Shown: positions 16,255-27,600, counted from the stretch's first letter. The stretch is 64,000 bases of DNA from Saprospiraceae bacterium (GCA_020630775.1 JAHDIN010000003.1:1-64000); one strand, 5' to 3'. Made by a program: numbers and translations. The notes: generated by a model from the sequence alone, not told the origin.

Positions 16255-16836
16255 TCAGCGGATTTGTTTGATGCTTCTTGCGAAGATGCCATTAATTTCT
16301 TGTAATAATTCTTTAGGATGTTTTTTGCGCCAATTGATATCACTGAGAGTTTCTCCTATCTGACAATAGTATTGTATATAAGTTTTCTCCATCTCATCTA
16401 ATACGTGATCTAATGTATTGATTAGACAAATCCAGCCGCCTTCATCTTTAACATCATCCCACCATTCCTCATAATAACTGTTGTCAGAGCCATGGAAGTT
16501 TAAAACATTATCGCAAGCGATAATAAATTTATTGATACTGTGATGTATCAAGCTATCCACAAAATGCCTTTTAAGGTACATGATATCATTGTTGAGACAG
16601 TCATTCCACTCACCTATTAATTCAATAACAGCATAACCATCATCATAATCAACGAATAGGCATTTGGCATAAAGTGTCTGTGATCCAATACTATCCCATT
16701 GGGGGTGAATAAAGTAATTGTAAACTTTATTTGTAAACGTAAATTCACTGTATTCACGCCCATAAAATGGCGATTTCTTGTCTTCTGCGGCATCATAATA
16801 TGCCTTCCACTTATAATATGGTTCAATATCGTGCAC
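16255..16836 (-). CDS. Conserved-looking protein of unknown function upstream of era
   Basis: This 193-aa soluble protein has no signal peptide or membrane segment. It is rich in aromatic and acidic residues (YYEEWWDDV, YKWKAYYDAAEDKKSPFYG). It starts with GTG (16836) and lies 3 nt ahead of era, so it is co-transcribed with era and der. I do not recognise a catalytic motif. The interleaved hydrophobic pattern (YAVIELIGEW, KFIIACDNVLNF, GWICLINTLDHVL) suggests a compact alpha/beta fold. Confidence 0.7.
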   Translation of the reverse strand: MHDIEPYYKWKAYYDAAEDKKSPFYGREYSEFTFTNKVYNYFIHPQWDSIGSQTLYAKCLFVDYDDGYAVIELIGEWNDCLNNDIMYLKRHFVDSLIHHSINKFIIACDNVLNFHGSDNSYYEEWWDDVKDEGGWICLINTLDHVLDEMEKTYIQYYCQIGETLSDINWRKKHPKELLQEINGIFARSIKQIR

Positions 16837-16899
16837 GAATCACAAAGGTAGGTATAATTGTATTGTTAAAAAGCCGCATTTCAGCAGGGAATTTTATAT

Positions 16900-17505
16900 A
16901 TGTTTGTAGTTATGGAACAGGGCGCTTATTTACTAACCCTCGAAATTGCAGCGGTTGTTTTAGGTCTAATCTTTATTGTACTATTGATTCAGGAGAATAT
17001 CTGGTGTTGGTTATTTGGGATACTTTCTTCTGTTTTAAATAGTGTTCTGATGTATCACCTACATCTTTATTCTGAGACATTCCTTTATATCTTTTATATA
17101 GGCATCGGTTTTTATGGTCTTTTTGTTTGGCGAAAGAAAGATGATAAACCTTTAATAGTTAAGCGTATACCCATTTTATATGATGTGTTTTTAGCCTTAC
17201 TTGGAGTTGTTTTGGGATTTGGAATATATAATTTGATTAAACATATCTTCTTAGATGCTGAAAGGCCTTTGGTAGATGCTTTTACTTCAGCATTTAGTTT
17301 TATTGCCAGTTTTATGGAGGCTCAAAAGTTATTGTCATCTTGGGTATTTTGGATATTTATCAATGCTGCAACCTTCATGCTTTACTTGGATAGAGGATTA
17401 AAGTATGAAGCGATGTTGATGGTTGTTTATTTTTTATTATCCATCTTTGGTTTAATTCAATGGTATAAAAAGTACAAATCTTACAATCAAACTGAAGTCG
17501 CTTGA
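16900..17505 (+). CDS. pnuC: PnuC-family vitamin-precursor transporter
   Basis: This 201-aa integral membrane protein has about six or seven helices, and WCWLFGILSSVLNS and GFYGLFVWRKKDD as in the PnuC family. PnuC proteins move unphosphorylated riboside or vitamin substrates by facilitated diffusion; uptake is driven by cytoplasmic phosphorylation. The stop overlaps the next gene's TTG start (TTGA), linking it to an NadR-type kinase, which points to nicotinamide riboside. The TPP riboswitch and TonB receptor just downstream make thiamine (PnuT) an alternative. A second ATG at 16912 could be the true start. Confidence 0.85.
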   Translation: MFVVMEQGAYLLTLEIAAVVLGLIFIVLLIQENIWCWLFGILSSVLNSVLMYHLHLYSETFLYIFYIGIGFYGLFVWRKKDDKPLIVKRIPILYDVFLALLGVVLGFGIYNLIKHIFLDAERPLVDAFTSAFSFIASFMEAQKLLSSWVFWIFINAATFMLYLDRGLKYEAMLMVVYFLLSIFGLIQWYKKYKSYNQTEVA

Positions 17506-18008
17506 AAATTTTAATTACGGGTCCAGAATCTTCCGGAAAAACCACAATAGCAAAATATTTGTCCAAAAGATTTAATGCCCACTTGATCGAAGAGTATGCG
17601 CGTACTTATCTTGAAAAACATGGTGCCAAATATGATCAATCAGATATATTGAAAATTGCGAAGGCTTATCCTCCAATTCTAGAATCAGTTCAACAAAACA
17701 AGTATGTAGTATTCGATACTTACTTCCTTAACTTAAAAATTTGGTCAGAAGAAAAGTTTAATGATTGTCATCCATTCATACTAGAACAACTTGATGCACT
17801 AAAGTTTGATGCGATCTTTTTAATGTATCCAAACACGCCATGGGTCAAGGATGACTTCAGAGAAAATCCAAATGATAGGATGCGGCTCTATGAAATATTT
17901 AAGAGCAACTTGGAAGAGCAGTCATTAAATTATGCTGTCATTGACCAATTGGGGACTGAAAGATTGGGGCAAGCAGAAAGCATAGTCGGAAGTTTAAATG
18001 ATATTTAA
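17502..18008 (+). CDS. NadR-type nucleoside (nicotinamide riboside) kinase-like ATPase
   Basis: This 168-aa P-loop protein has Walker A GPESSGKTT (7-15), IEEYARTYLEKHG, FDTYFLN at the Walker B-like strand, and TPWVKDDFRENPNDR, which matches the lid region of the ribosylnicotinamide kinase domain of NadR. It lacks the HTH and NMN adenylyltransferase domains, so it is a stand-alone kinase. It starts with TTG at 17502, overlapping the pnuC stop by 4 nt. Likely job: phosphorylate the substrate brought in by PnuC, trapping it in the cell. Confidence 0.82.
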   Translation: MKILITGPESSGKTTIAKYLSKRFNAHLIEEYARTYLEKHGAKYDQSDILKIAKAYPPILESVQQNKYVVFDTYFLNLKIWSEEKFNDCHPFILEQLDALKFDAIFLMYPNTPWVKDDFRENPNDRMRLYEIFKSNLEEQSLNYAVIDQLGTERLGQAESIVGSLNDI

Positions 18009-18092
18009 TCAAAGTCCTTTACCATAGCTTGCGGTACTAGAGAAAATTAGACCAAAATTTCAAAATGAAATCGAAGAAAATTAAATATTAAC

Positions 18093-18100
18093 TATCTTTG
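18093..18100 (+). promoter_or_regulatory. Bacteroidota-type -7 promoter box of the TonB receptor
   Basis: TATCTTTG fits the Bacteroidota -7 consensus TAnnTTTG exactly and ends about 7 nt before the predicted 5' side of the TPP riboswitch, where transcription should begin. No perfect -33 TTTG was found at the proper distance. Confidence 0.6.
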
Positions 18101-18104
18101 CAAT

Positions 18105-18197
18105 ACAAGTTAGAGGGGTGCCTTTTCTGCTTTATGGAATTGTGCTGAGATTATACCCATTGAACCTGCCCAGGTAATTCTGGGAAGGGAAATTGAT
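18105..18197 (+). promoter_or_regulatory. TPP riboswitch (THI element)
   Basis: The conserved core segments are in order: GAGGGGTGCC (18113-18122), then GCTGAGATTATACCC, TTGAACCTG, CAGGTAAT and GGGAAGGGA (ending near 18190). P1 can form between CAAGTT upstream and AATTG downstream. The element binds thiamine pyrophosphate and should switch off the TonB receptor that begins 63 nt further on. Within the leader, TAGAGG (near 18111) can also pair with CCTCTA (near 18226), a plausible alternative pairing of the expression platform. Confidence 0.95.
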
Positions 18198-18259
18198 CCG
18201 CATTCGGTCCGGCCTCAAGGTAAATCCTCTACGCAATAATTAATCAAAATTAAAACACG

Positions 18260-20725
18260 ATGAAGTGTATTCACACTATTTGTTTGCTTTTCGTTCTAAG
18301 TTGGTCTTATGAGCAGGTCACACTTTCTGGTACCGTTACAAATGAAAATAATGAGCCATTAATCGGTGCATCAGTTTTCTTGCACAGTACGCAGTATGCA
18401 ACCATTACTGACGAAAGAGGAATTTTTGAGATCAAGGATATACCACCGGATGCCTATAGATTGAAGTCTACATTTATTGGCTATAAAAGTTTTACAGAAT
18501 ACTTGGAATTAGATAGCAATACTGAGATTGATATTGTTTTAAAAGGGACGCCTTTTGAATTGGGCGAAATTGAAGTCTTAGCGAATAGGTTAGATGAAAA
18601 CATGCCATTTTCATATGTTGAATATGGTAGGGAAGAAGTTGAAGTTAAAAATCTAGCTCAAGACCTTCCATTCCTTGTTGAGCATACGCCATCAATGGTG
18701 GTTACTTCAGATGCCGGTGCGGGCGTCGGTTACACAGGGATGCGTATTAGAGGTTCTGATGCGACCAGAATTAATGTGACCATCAATGGTGTGCCATTAA
18801 ATGATTCTGAAAGTCATGGCGTCTTTTGGGTAAATATGCCAGACTTTGCTAGTTCGGTTTCGAATATTCAAATTCAAAGAGGTGTGGGGCCGTCAACAAA
18901 TGGAGCAGCAGCTTTTGGGGGCACTATAAATTTAAATACCAATGAAATAAATCAAAATCCATACGTCAGATTTAACGGCAGCTATGGATCATTTAATACT
19001 CAAAAGTTAGGGGTAAGTTTTGGTACTGGATTAATGAATAACGCTTTTACCATCGATGGGCGTTACTCAATTATCAAATCTGATGGGTTTATAGATCGTG
19101 CCTCTTCAGACTTGAATTCTTTTTATATCAGTTTGGCAAAAGTAGGGGAGAATCACTCCCTGAGATTTAATGTATTTAGTGGGAATGAGGTGACCTATCA
19201 GGCATGGAATGGTGTGCCAGAGGCAAAGCTATTTGGCACAGACGAGGAGTTGCTTGCCCATTACTTTAATAATTCAAATGGAGATTACGAAACTGTTGCG
19301 GATAGTGTTAATCTATTTGATTCTGGCAGATCTTACAATGCATATACGTACGAAAACCAAGTTGATGATTATCAACAAGATCATTATCAACTTATTTATT
19401 CTCTACAACCTAAAGAAAACCTTAGTGTCAATACGACTTTACATTACACCCAAGGTAAAGGTTTCTTCGAGACGTTGCGCCGAGATGATGAATTAGCGGA
19501 TTATGGATTGTCTGACATTATAAATATGGATGGTTCGCCTATTGAATCTGGTAATCTTATTCGACGAAAATGGTTGGATAATGACTTCTATGGCGCTATT
19601 GTGAATATGAGTTATGATATCAATGATAAAACCAACTTGTTAATTGGCGGTGCTTATAATGTTTATAAAGGAGATCATTTTGGAAAAGTGGATTCAATTG
19701 AAAACGTAACATTTACAGTAGAGGATAGACAAAGAGACTACTATAGAAGTTTTTCGGAGAAAACAGACTTTAATGTATATGGTAAATTGTCTTTAGATGT
19801 AACCGATAGGATAGGCCTTTTTGCTGATGCACAATATCGAACTATAGGATATGATGCAGAAGGTACTGATGATGACCTTTCTAATTTTTTGATCAATGAA
19901 ACCTATAATTTCTTCAATCCTAAATTTGGATTGAATTATCAGATAGACAATAATTCACTGCTTTATCTTTCTTATGCCAAAGCAAACAGAGAACCTGTGC
20001 GGTCAGATTTTATCGACGCTAAAGGGATAGAAATTCCAAAGCCTGAGTCTTTGCATGATTTTGAATTAGGATTTAGAAAAGGTGGTAATGCTTTCTCTCT
20101 AGAAGCCAATCTGTATTACATGCTCTATAGAGATCAATTAGTGTTAACTGGCGCAGTTAATAATGTAGGGGCGCCTGTGCGAACAAATGTAGATAACAGT
20201 TATAGAGCAGGAGTTGAAATAAATGTGATGAAGAAATTCACACCTCAATTGACATGGTATCCTAATCTAACATTAAGCAGAAATAAGGTAGAAGCATTCA
20301 CCGAAATAATTTTTGATTTTACTGACTTTAATAACATAGTAGAAATCAATAATGAATTTAACGATACAGATATCGCCTTCTCGCCTTCAATAATATCAGG
20401 TAGTAGATTAGAATATCAATTGTCAGACGGATTTAATATCAATTGGTTGAGTAAATATGTAGGCAAGCAATTTTTGGATAATACATCTAATGACGCGCGT
20501 TCATTAAGTGCTTATTGGGTTAATGATTTATTGTTGACTTATCGCCCTCAACTTGAGTCGATTGAAAATATTGAATTTAAGTTTCTCCTAAATAATTTTC
20601 TCAACCATGAATTTGAATCAAATGGTTACACTTACAGTTATGGATTTGAAGGTATTATTACAGAAAATTATTTATATCCCCAAGCAGGGACTAATTTCTT
20701 GCTTGGCGTGGAAGTGCAGTTTTAA
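18260..20725 (+). CDS. TonB-dependent outer-membrane receptor, probably for thiamine
   Basis: This 821-aa protein has a short signal sequence followed by a carboxypeptidase-regulatory-like domain (about 22-105; LSGTVTNENNEPLIGASV). The plug follows (about 115-225; GYTGMRIRGSDATRINVTINGVP, then IQIQRGVGPSTNGAAAFGGTINL), then a 22-strand barrel ending in the aromatic residue Phe. TonB energises substrate uptake across the outer membrane. The TPP riboswitch in its leader indicates thiamine or a thiamine precursor/phosphate as substrate. PnuC may supply the inner-membrane step. Confidence 0.93.
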   Translation: MKCIHTICLLFVLSWSYEQVTLSGTVTNENNEPLIGASVFLHSTQYATITDERGIFEIKDIPPDAYRLKSTFIGYKSFTEYLELDSNTEIDIVLKGTPFELGEIEVLANRLDENMPFSYVEYGREEVEVKNLAQDLPFLVEHTPSMVVTSDAGAGVGYTGMRIRGSDATRINVTINGVPLNDSESHGVFWVNMPDFASSVSNIQIQRGVGPSTNGAAAFGGTINLNTNEINQNPYVRFNGSYGSFNTQKLGVSFGTGLMNNAFTIDGRYSIIKSDGFIDRASSDLNSFYISLAKVGENHSLRFNVFSGNEVTYQAWNGVPEAKLFGTDEELLAHYFNNSNGDYETVADSVNLFDSGRSYNAYTYENQVDDYQQDHYQLIYSLQPKENLSVNTTLHYTQGKGFFETLRRDDELADYGLSDIINMDGSPIESGNLIRRKWLDNDFYGAIVNMSYDINDKTNLLIGGAYNVYKGDHFGKVDSIENVTFTVEDRQRDYYRSFSEKTDFNVYGKLSLDVTDRIGLFADAQYRTIGYDAEGTDDDLSNFLINETYNFFNPKFGLNYQIDNNSLLYLSYAKANREPVRSDFIDAKGIEIPKPESLHDFELGFRKGGNAFSLEANLYYMLYRDQLVLTGAVNNVGAPVRTNVDNSYRAGVEINVMKKFTPQLTWYPNLTLSRNKVEAFTEIIFDFTDFNNIVEINNEFNDTDIAFSPSIISGSRLEYQLSDGFNINWLSKYVGKQFLDNTSNDARSLSAYWVNDLLLTYRPQLESIENIEFKFLLNNFLNHEFESNGYTYSYGFEGIITENYLYPQAGTNFLLGVEVQF

Positions 20726-20736
20726 TATGAAAAGGT

Positions 20737-20781
20737 AATTTGAAATTGGAACCTAGTCTAACTATTTTCCAATTTCAAATT
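20737..20781. terminator. Bidirectional terminator between convergent genes
   Basis: A perfect 15-bp inverted repeat pairs AATTTGAAATTGGAA (20737-20751) with TTCCAATTTCAAATT (20767-20781), with a 15-nt spacer. It lies between the TonB receptor and the leftward outer-membrane protein gene. The stem is AT-rich and has no strong T-tract, so efficiency is uncertain. Confidence 0.6.
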
Positions 20782-20789
20782 TCCAATAA

Positions 20790-21383
20790 CTAGAAGTTAT
20801 ACAGCGCAGAGAACATATATTCAAATAAGTCTCCGCCATAATATCTGTCTCTATCAGAATCACTAGCAATAAGCAAAAGCTCAATACCAAATTTCCATGG
20901 TCCAAAGCCAGATGCATATCCGGCGCCAACCATTGGTATCCAATCTTGGACATTATCACCAAAGCCGCCGTCAATATTTAACCATACATATTCGCCTTTA
21001 AGGTATATCTGATCACTTAATGCTACCCTTGCATATGGATAGAAGCCATAACTAAACTGCGTGAAGTTATTAGGGCCATCTAAATTTTCATACAAGTAAT
21101 ATATCTTGGTTCCAAGACCTGTCGTTATTCTATCTATAGGCTTGTAACCTACACCTCCTTTAGCTGTTATACTAAATCCTCTACCTAAACCAATATTGCC
21201 AAGGTAGATGTCATAGGCTAATTTATCTTTTAAACTAATTCTTTCGGTGTCATCTGTACTTCTTCTACTACGTTCTGTTCTGTCAGATGATCTTTTTCTT
21301 GAAGTTCTTTGTGCATCCAGTTCACCAACCATAAATAGACTGAAAATGGCGACAAGAGCTAAGGAGATGTGCTTTTTATACAT
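20790..21383 (-). CDS. Small outer-membrane beta-barrel protein with Arg/Ser-rich linker
   Basis: This 197-aa protein has a signal peptide (about 1-25, ending in LDAQ). Residues 26-50 are an unusual Arg/Ser/Asp/Thr-rich stretch (SRKRSSDRTERSRRSTDD). The remainder alternates polar and hydrophobic residues as in 8-stranded porin-like barrels, with Gly/Tyr-rich strands (GAGYASGFGPWKFGIEL) and a terminal aromatic residue (LYNF). It may be structural or a small pore; it is not of the PorP/SprF type (about 300 aa) that accompanies type B T9SS proteins. Confidence 0.75.
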   Translation of the reverse strand: MYKKHISLALVAIFSLFMVGELDAQRTSRKRSSDRTERSRRSTDDTERISLKDKLAYDIYLGNIGLGRGFSITAKGGVGYKPIDRITTGLGTKIYYLYENLDGPNNFTQFSYGFYPYARVALSDQIYLKGEYVWLNIDGGFGDNVQDWIPMVGAGYASGFGPWKFGIELLLIASDSDRDRYYGGDLFEYMFSALYNF

Positions 21384-21433
21384 ACTATAGATTTTCTTTC
21401 AAACGTAAAATTGACATAAATTAGGGTAATCTG

Positions 21434-21619
21434 TCAAATACTTGGCATTTTTTTAACAACGTTTAAGGCTTTAAAAGGATTATCTTTATGTGGAATTGAC
21501 GGTCTCATGTCATTTTTAAGACTTATTCCTTGTGTTTGGAATAGAATTTGAATGCCATAAGACGGAAAACCCTCACTAAACCATACCTCAACACACCCTT
21601 CGGGCTTTACACCCAACAA
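21434..21619 (-). CDS. Possible small protein (61 aa) of unknown function
   Basis: An open frame with protein-like composition (KPEGCVEVWFSEGFPSYGIQ near its start) lies in the 299-nt gap before the first giant gene. The only starts available near the N-terminus are TTG codons (21619, 21616). I do not recognise the family and see no motif. It may be a genuine small gene or a spurious frame. Confidence 0.3.
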   Translation of the reverse strand: MLGVKPEGCVEVWFSEGFPSYGIQILFQTQGISLKNDMRPSIPHKDNPFKALNVVKKMPSI

Positions 21620-21682
21620 AATAATTAATTAAACCTCCAGTAAACGCTAGTTTCTGGAAAATGAGAATGAAATATTTTAACC

Positions 21683-24600
21683 ATGAGATACTGGATTAAT
21701 TCAGGTATCTATGTACTTACACTTGTATTGTTATCTACGCAAATGACTTTTGCTCAGATAGATAGATATAACTGTAATACATACATACCACCTACCAATG
21801 ACATCTGTAATGATGCCATACCATTCACCGGAATATTGGATGGAGTGACATGTTGCGGAGAAATAGAACAAATCGACCTCTGTGGAGATATGGAAACAGG
21901 AGTTTGGTATGTCTATAATCAATCACTAGAGGGCACCCAATTTAACTTCAGAAATGTTGATATCGAGGGACCAATTGGTGTCGAGATTTACTCTGGAAAC
22001 TGCGATAATTTGAAATTAGAAACCAGATCCGACTGTTCGGGGTTTTCTGATAGAGTCTTTCAGGTGGCCAATTGTAATTCACAAGTATTTATTCATATTT
22101 CTACAAAGGATGAAGGCTGTGGTGCTTTTCAAATAACTGCAACCGATATCCCTGGTTGTGGTGCTGCTGAAAATTGTACAGATATTGGTCCAGAGCATAC
22201 TATTCTGCCAGATACTGATCAGGGAGAAACTTGTATACCTTCATGTTTGAATTTTTCTTGTAATAGTTCTTGTGGAGATCAAAGTGTATGGTTTTTGGTC
22301 AATACAGATGCCTTAGCAACGGAGCTTCAATTTACAATAGATAATGCAGAATTTGATCCACTAATATCTGTAACAAGATTTGGTTCTAGTTGTGCGGATG
22401 GTGATCAAATATTTGTTTGTCAACCCATTGAAAACGGTATCCCTTTACCAATGGATGCCGCTCAAGACGTCAGATATTTAGTTGAAATTTCAAGTGCAGG
22501 AGGAGAGGCTTCAGTATTTGATCTTTGTGTGTCTGCGATAAATGAACCTATTGATTGTGCGGAAGCCTTTTTAACAGCTTCAAGGCCAGAATATCCTTTC
22601 GCTAATCCGAATGGACCTTATTGTCCTGGAGAAACTGTAGAGTTTTGCTATGATTTAGTTTTTAATGTTGATTTTGAAGGAGAAGGAAATAACTGTCAGT
22701 GGCTTCAAGGTATTGTGCCTGTTCTTGGTGGAGGATGGGATTTGAATATGAGAGATTTATCTAGTGACGTTCCAAGTGGTTGGATATACTATCCTGAAGG
22801 CACTGTAGATTATAATGTCAATCACCCAACTATAGCGGCTACAACTGATCCTTTAGGGAGAATTGCATTAGAGCATGGACCAGGAGGTTTATCTCCAGGA
22901 GATTTATTGCCAGGTGGTTGGTGGTTTGTGACAAGTGGTGCAGATCCTGGATGTATTCCTGATGGTGATCCAGATAACATGTGGGGTTTAGATGCCCCGT
23001 GCGGTGGTAGCTCAATAATCCAACACTGTTTTTCTTTGACAGCAAAAGCACCTACAGCAATTGCTGACTGCAATGACAGTTTTTCAAAAGATTTAAGTAT
23101 TTCCATATTTGTTTTTGCAGATGGTGAGACAGGATGTTATGCGAATTCCGCTTGTACTGGTGATACGCCAGCTACATTTAATGGAGAGATTGATTGCAGT
23201 ACTTTATATGATGTTGATGTTGCAGACGCAGAAATTTGTTCTAAAGGATTTGCAAATATACCAGTTGGTGTTGTAGGTGGGTATGAAATTCCAATTCAAG
23301 TTAGAGTTGTAAGTGAAGGCAATACGACAGGTGCTCAAGATTGGGTGTTTGAATCAGGGTCAGGAATTGTTCCAGATCAAATTGTAAATAATGGAAACGA
23401 TATAGAATTGGTTACATATGCGGCAAGCTTATATAATCCAGATTCTGATTGTCCGGTGAATGAAGTATTGTTTGATGTTAGAGTACATCCACATATTGAA
23501 GTCGATGTGCCTACTCGATTGATTTGCGAAGGCACTGCTCAAACTTTTACGGCTTCAGGAAATTATGCGAGTTATAGATGGTATGATCTTGATAACAATG
23601 AAATATCAAATACAACTTCTGCAGATATAGCGAATGCAGGTGTTTATATCCTTCAAGTTGAAGACGGTATTTGTTTCGAAGAATTTGAAGTAGTTATTGA
23701 GTCTGTTTCAAATCTTCCATATGCACTAATTCAGGATGAAGTTAATGTATGTAATAATGATATTGGTACATTGCCAGTTAATATAGATTTAAACGATTTT
23801 CTAGTTGCTTCAGCAAGTGGAAATTGGACAGATAACTTTGGATTCAGAGTAAATGAAGTAGATTTTACAGGTATGTCCGCTGGACCACAAGTCTTTACAT
23901 TTATGACTGATAATGCTGAAGTACCTTGTTTAGATACTACTTACACATTTACTGTAAATGTGGAAGCATGTTCTTGTCCAGAAATTGACTTAGTGCCTTT
24001 GCAAAATATTTGTGTTCCTGATGATGGTTCTGTAATAATCAGTGAATTATTATATGAACCTAATACAGATCCGAATGGTGAATGGTCGCAAACAGCTGGA
24101 CCTTCAACTTTAGGTATTGATCTGGCGTCAAATACATTTTCATCAAGTAATGCTACAATTCCGGGGGTATATGAATTTACTTATACTCTGAATGATCCAA
24201 ATGTTGGCCCTATATGTACAACCTCAGCTTCTATTGAAGTTGAAATTGGCATCCAAGCCTTTGCTGAAATTGTTCCAAACGGAACAGCTTGTAATGCTAT
24301 GGGAGGTGCAGAACCATTTAGTCTGGATTTGGATGACTTTTTTGTATCTGGGTCTACTGGTGATTGGAATGGCAACGGAATCAGTATAGATGCTGATAAT
24401 CGAGTTAGTTTCGATGGTGAAGCGCCAGGTGATTACGAATTTGTTTACTCAACAAATACAGGTTCTGGACTTTGTGGAAATAGTGATTATATTCTGACTA
24501 TTACAGTTCAGGATTGTGCATGTGAGCCTTTAGAATTCTTGCCATTACAAAATGTCTGTCAAGAAGATCAAGAGATTTTATTAACAGATCTTATTGTTGA

Positions 24601-27600
24601 TGCAGGTCCAGGTACATGGACAGTTTCTTCGACGTCTACAACTGTTCCTGAAATAAAAGATAATAGTCGTTTGGTTATTCTTCCTGATACAGAGTCAGGT
24701 GTTTATACCTTAACTTATACTTTAAGTAATACGAGTCTTCCGGCTAATTGTGATACAGAATTTTCAATGGACTTTTCAGTTGTCCAAGCACCAGCTGTTG
24801 AATTGATAGCTCAAAGTTCTGTGTGTAATCAAGATATAGGCACTGATCCTGATTTCATTAATTTGAATGACTTGTTTGTTTCTGGTTCAAGTGGACTTTG
24901 GTCTACTGATGAGGGTTTGACGATAGGAGGAGATAATGTTGTTTCTTTCACAGGTGCAGAAGTTAGAGATTATGTATTTACTTATACTACAAACGATGCT
25001 CAAGCACCTTGTCAAGATATATCTGTTGATGTAATTGTTACCGTTAAAGATTGTTCTTGTCCTAGCTTAGTCGTTTCTCAAATGACCAACTTGTGTCAAG
25101 ATGATTTACAATTCAACTTAGATGATTTAATTGTTGATGCAGGTCCGGGGTCTTGGTCTATTGTAGCTGGCTTGGGCAATGCGCCTACTATTGATAACAA
25201 TATGCTAAATGTAGGTTCTAACTCTGATGCAGGTATTTATGAGCTTACATATACCTTGGATGATCCTAACGTTCCTTCTTCATGTGATAATTCTATATCA
25301 TTATCTTTTGAAATTATAGAACCACCTTTTGCTGATGTGTTGACCGAGGTTAATGTATGTAATGAATCAACAGGAGGGTTGGCAACAGCTGTAGATCTAG
25401 ATACACTAGTAAGATCGGGTTCTACAGGAGATTGGTCATTTGATGGGAATGTTTTAAGTGTGGATGCAGAGAATGTAATGAGTTTTGAGACATTAAATCC
25501 AGGTGATTATCAATTGACTTATACTACTAATGATGCTGTGAGTCCATGTGCAGATGTAGAATATAGCGTTACGGTTTCTGTAAATGATTGTTCATGTCCA
25601 TCTGCTAATATTGATATTCCTGACTTATGTCAAGAAGATAATAGTTATGATTTAAATAACTACTTTATAGATGGTGCTACAGGGCAATGGATTGCTGTCA
25701 ACTTCGACCCTTCGTTTGTGAGTCCAGTATTTTTTGATCAATTGACTCAAACAATAGAGTTGAACTCTAATACGACAGCTGGTTTATATACTGCAGTTTA
25801 TCAATTTACAGATAGTAATATTCCGCCAACATGTGCGCAAGAAATAGAAGTGGATTTCAATATAATTGGATCTCCTTCAGCTGATGTTGTTTCAAGTGTA
25901 GTGGTATGTAATGCTTTGAATAGCAGTCTTTCTGCAATGTTAGATTTAGATACTTTAGTACGTTCTGGGTCTTCAGGGGATTGGGCTATTGATGCCGCGT
26001 TAAATGCAGATGCGGATAATGTTATCAATTTTGAAAACTTACCGGTTGATACATATGTCTTAACTTATACGACAAATGATGCGGTTGCTCCTTGCCAAAA
26101 TGTTGAATATCAAGTCAGCGTATCTGTTGTAGATTGCTCATGTCCAATTATTGCTTTAGAACTAGCATCTCCTCTTTGTAATGAGCAGGACTTACTAGAT
26201 TTAAATTCATTGAAAGTAAATGGAGTAGGCGATGGTGTATGGTCATTTGTAGATGGCCCAGAAGCTGTTACGCTTAATCTATCAGAATTTGATGCCTCTG
26301 GATTATCTGGTGGAGTTTATACGTTTGAATTTATGCTAAATGGTAATATTCCAGCAGGTTGTGACGATTCAGCTCAGGTGACTGTCGAGGTCAATGAGAC
26401 ACCACAACTTACAGTTGAGCCAAGCTTTGAAGTTTGTAATCAGACGAGTTCATTAGCACCCCTATGTGTAGATCTTTCAAGCTTTTCATCTACACAAGAA
26501 GGGGCATGGGAAAGACCTGCAAATTTTGTTAATGACTTTTCAGATATCACTAATATATGTTTTGAAGGCGCTCAAGTAGGAGAAACATTTGAATTCATAT
26601 TTACAACGAATAATGCAGTAAATCCATGTGGTGATGTGTCAGGCAGTATTGTGATTACTGTGATAGATTGTAACTGTCCTAATTTATCATTAATTAATCC
26701 AGATCCTATCTGTAATCAAGATGGTATTTTAGATTTGTCAGATTTAGAAACACCTGAAACTGTATCGGGTTCTTGGAGTTTCGTAGATGGACCTGAGCAA
26801 GTGACTTTGATAGCTAATAGAGAGTTTGATGCGACTATGGTGGGTGTAGGTATTTACACTTTCCAATTTACACCTAACGTTACTCCTGATGCAGGTTGTG
26901 ATCAATTTACAACGATAGATGTACAAGTGTTCGAGCCTTTATCCGCAGGTGTAGGTAATGTTATAGATTATTGTGAAGGCGAAGATCAAATCATTGACTT
27001 ATTTGCATTGTTAGATAATGCAGAACCTGGTGGTATGTGGACAGAAGTGTCTGCCAATCGATCTGAATTTGGTTTTGATGAAGACAATGGTGTATTCTCG
27101 ATGATACAAGAAGCAGCAGGAATTTATGAATTTGAATATTCACACTTTGCTAGTGTTTCTTGTCCGACGACCGTAGCCACTGTTTTAGTTGTGATCAATG
27201 GCAATCCAATTGCTGATGCTGGAGAAGATTTTGAATTAAATTGTATTGAAAACACATATGCTTTAGGTGGTCCTAATATGTCATCAGGAGCGCGAATAGA
27301 GTATCTATGGGAAGAAGAAAGTGGTATTGTTATTCCAAATAATACAACAGCGAATCCTATTATTACTCAACCAGGTATATACAATGTGACAGTCTCTGAC
27401 AATTTATTTGGTTGTCAAAGTATAGATCAAGTCATTATTTCCGAAGAAACAAGTATTCCAACATTCGATGCAGAGGTATTGCCAATTGCATGTGATGGTT
27501 CTGCCTTAGGAGGGATTGTTATTTCTAACTCTACTGGCGGAAATGGTGACTACAGGTATTCTCTAGATGGCGGTGCAACTTGGACCGATAATACATTGTT

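Noticed and set aside
16767-17042. 91-aa plus-strand frame spanning the 5' ends of the unknown gene and pnuC
   Set aside because: It overlaps two better-supported genes in other frames and has no start signal or motif.
22822-23106. Pro/Gly-rich minus-strand frames within giant gene A
   Set aside because: Antisense to the Gly/Trp-rich module; the same occurs at 30023-30412 opposite the equivalent module in B, so it reflects codon use there.
23750-26968. Repeat array considered as an assembly artefact
   Set aside because: The units are clearly diverged in DNA and protein, so they are genuine old duplications.
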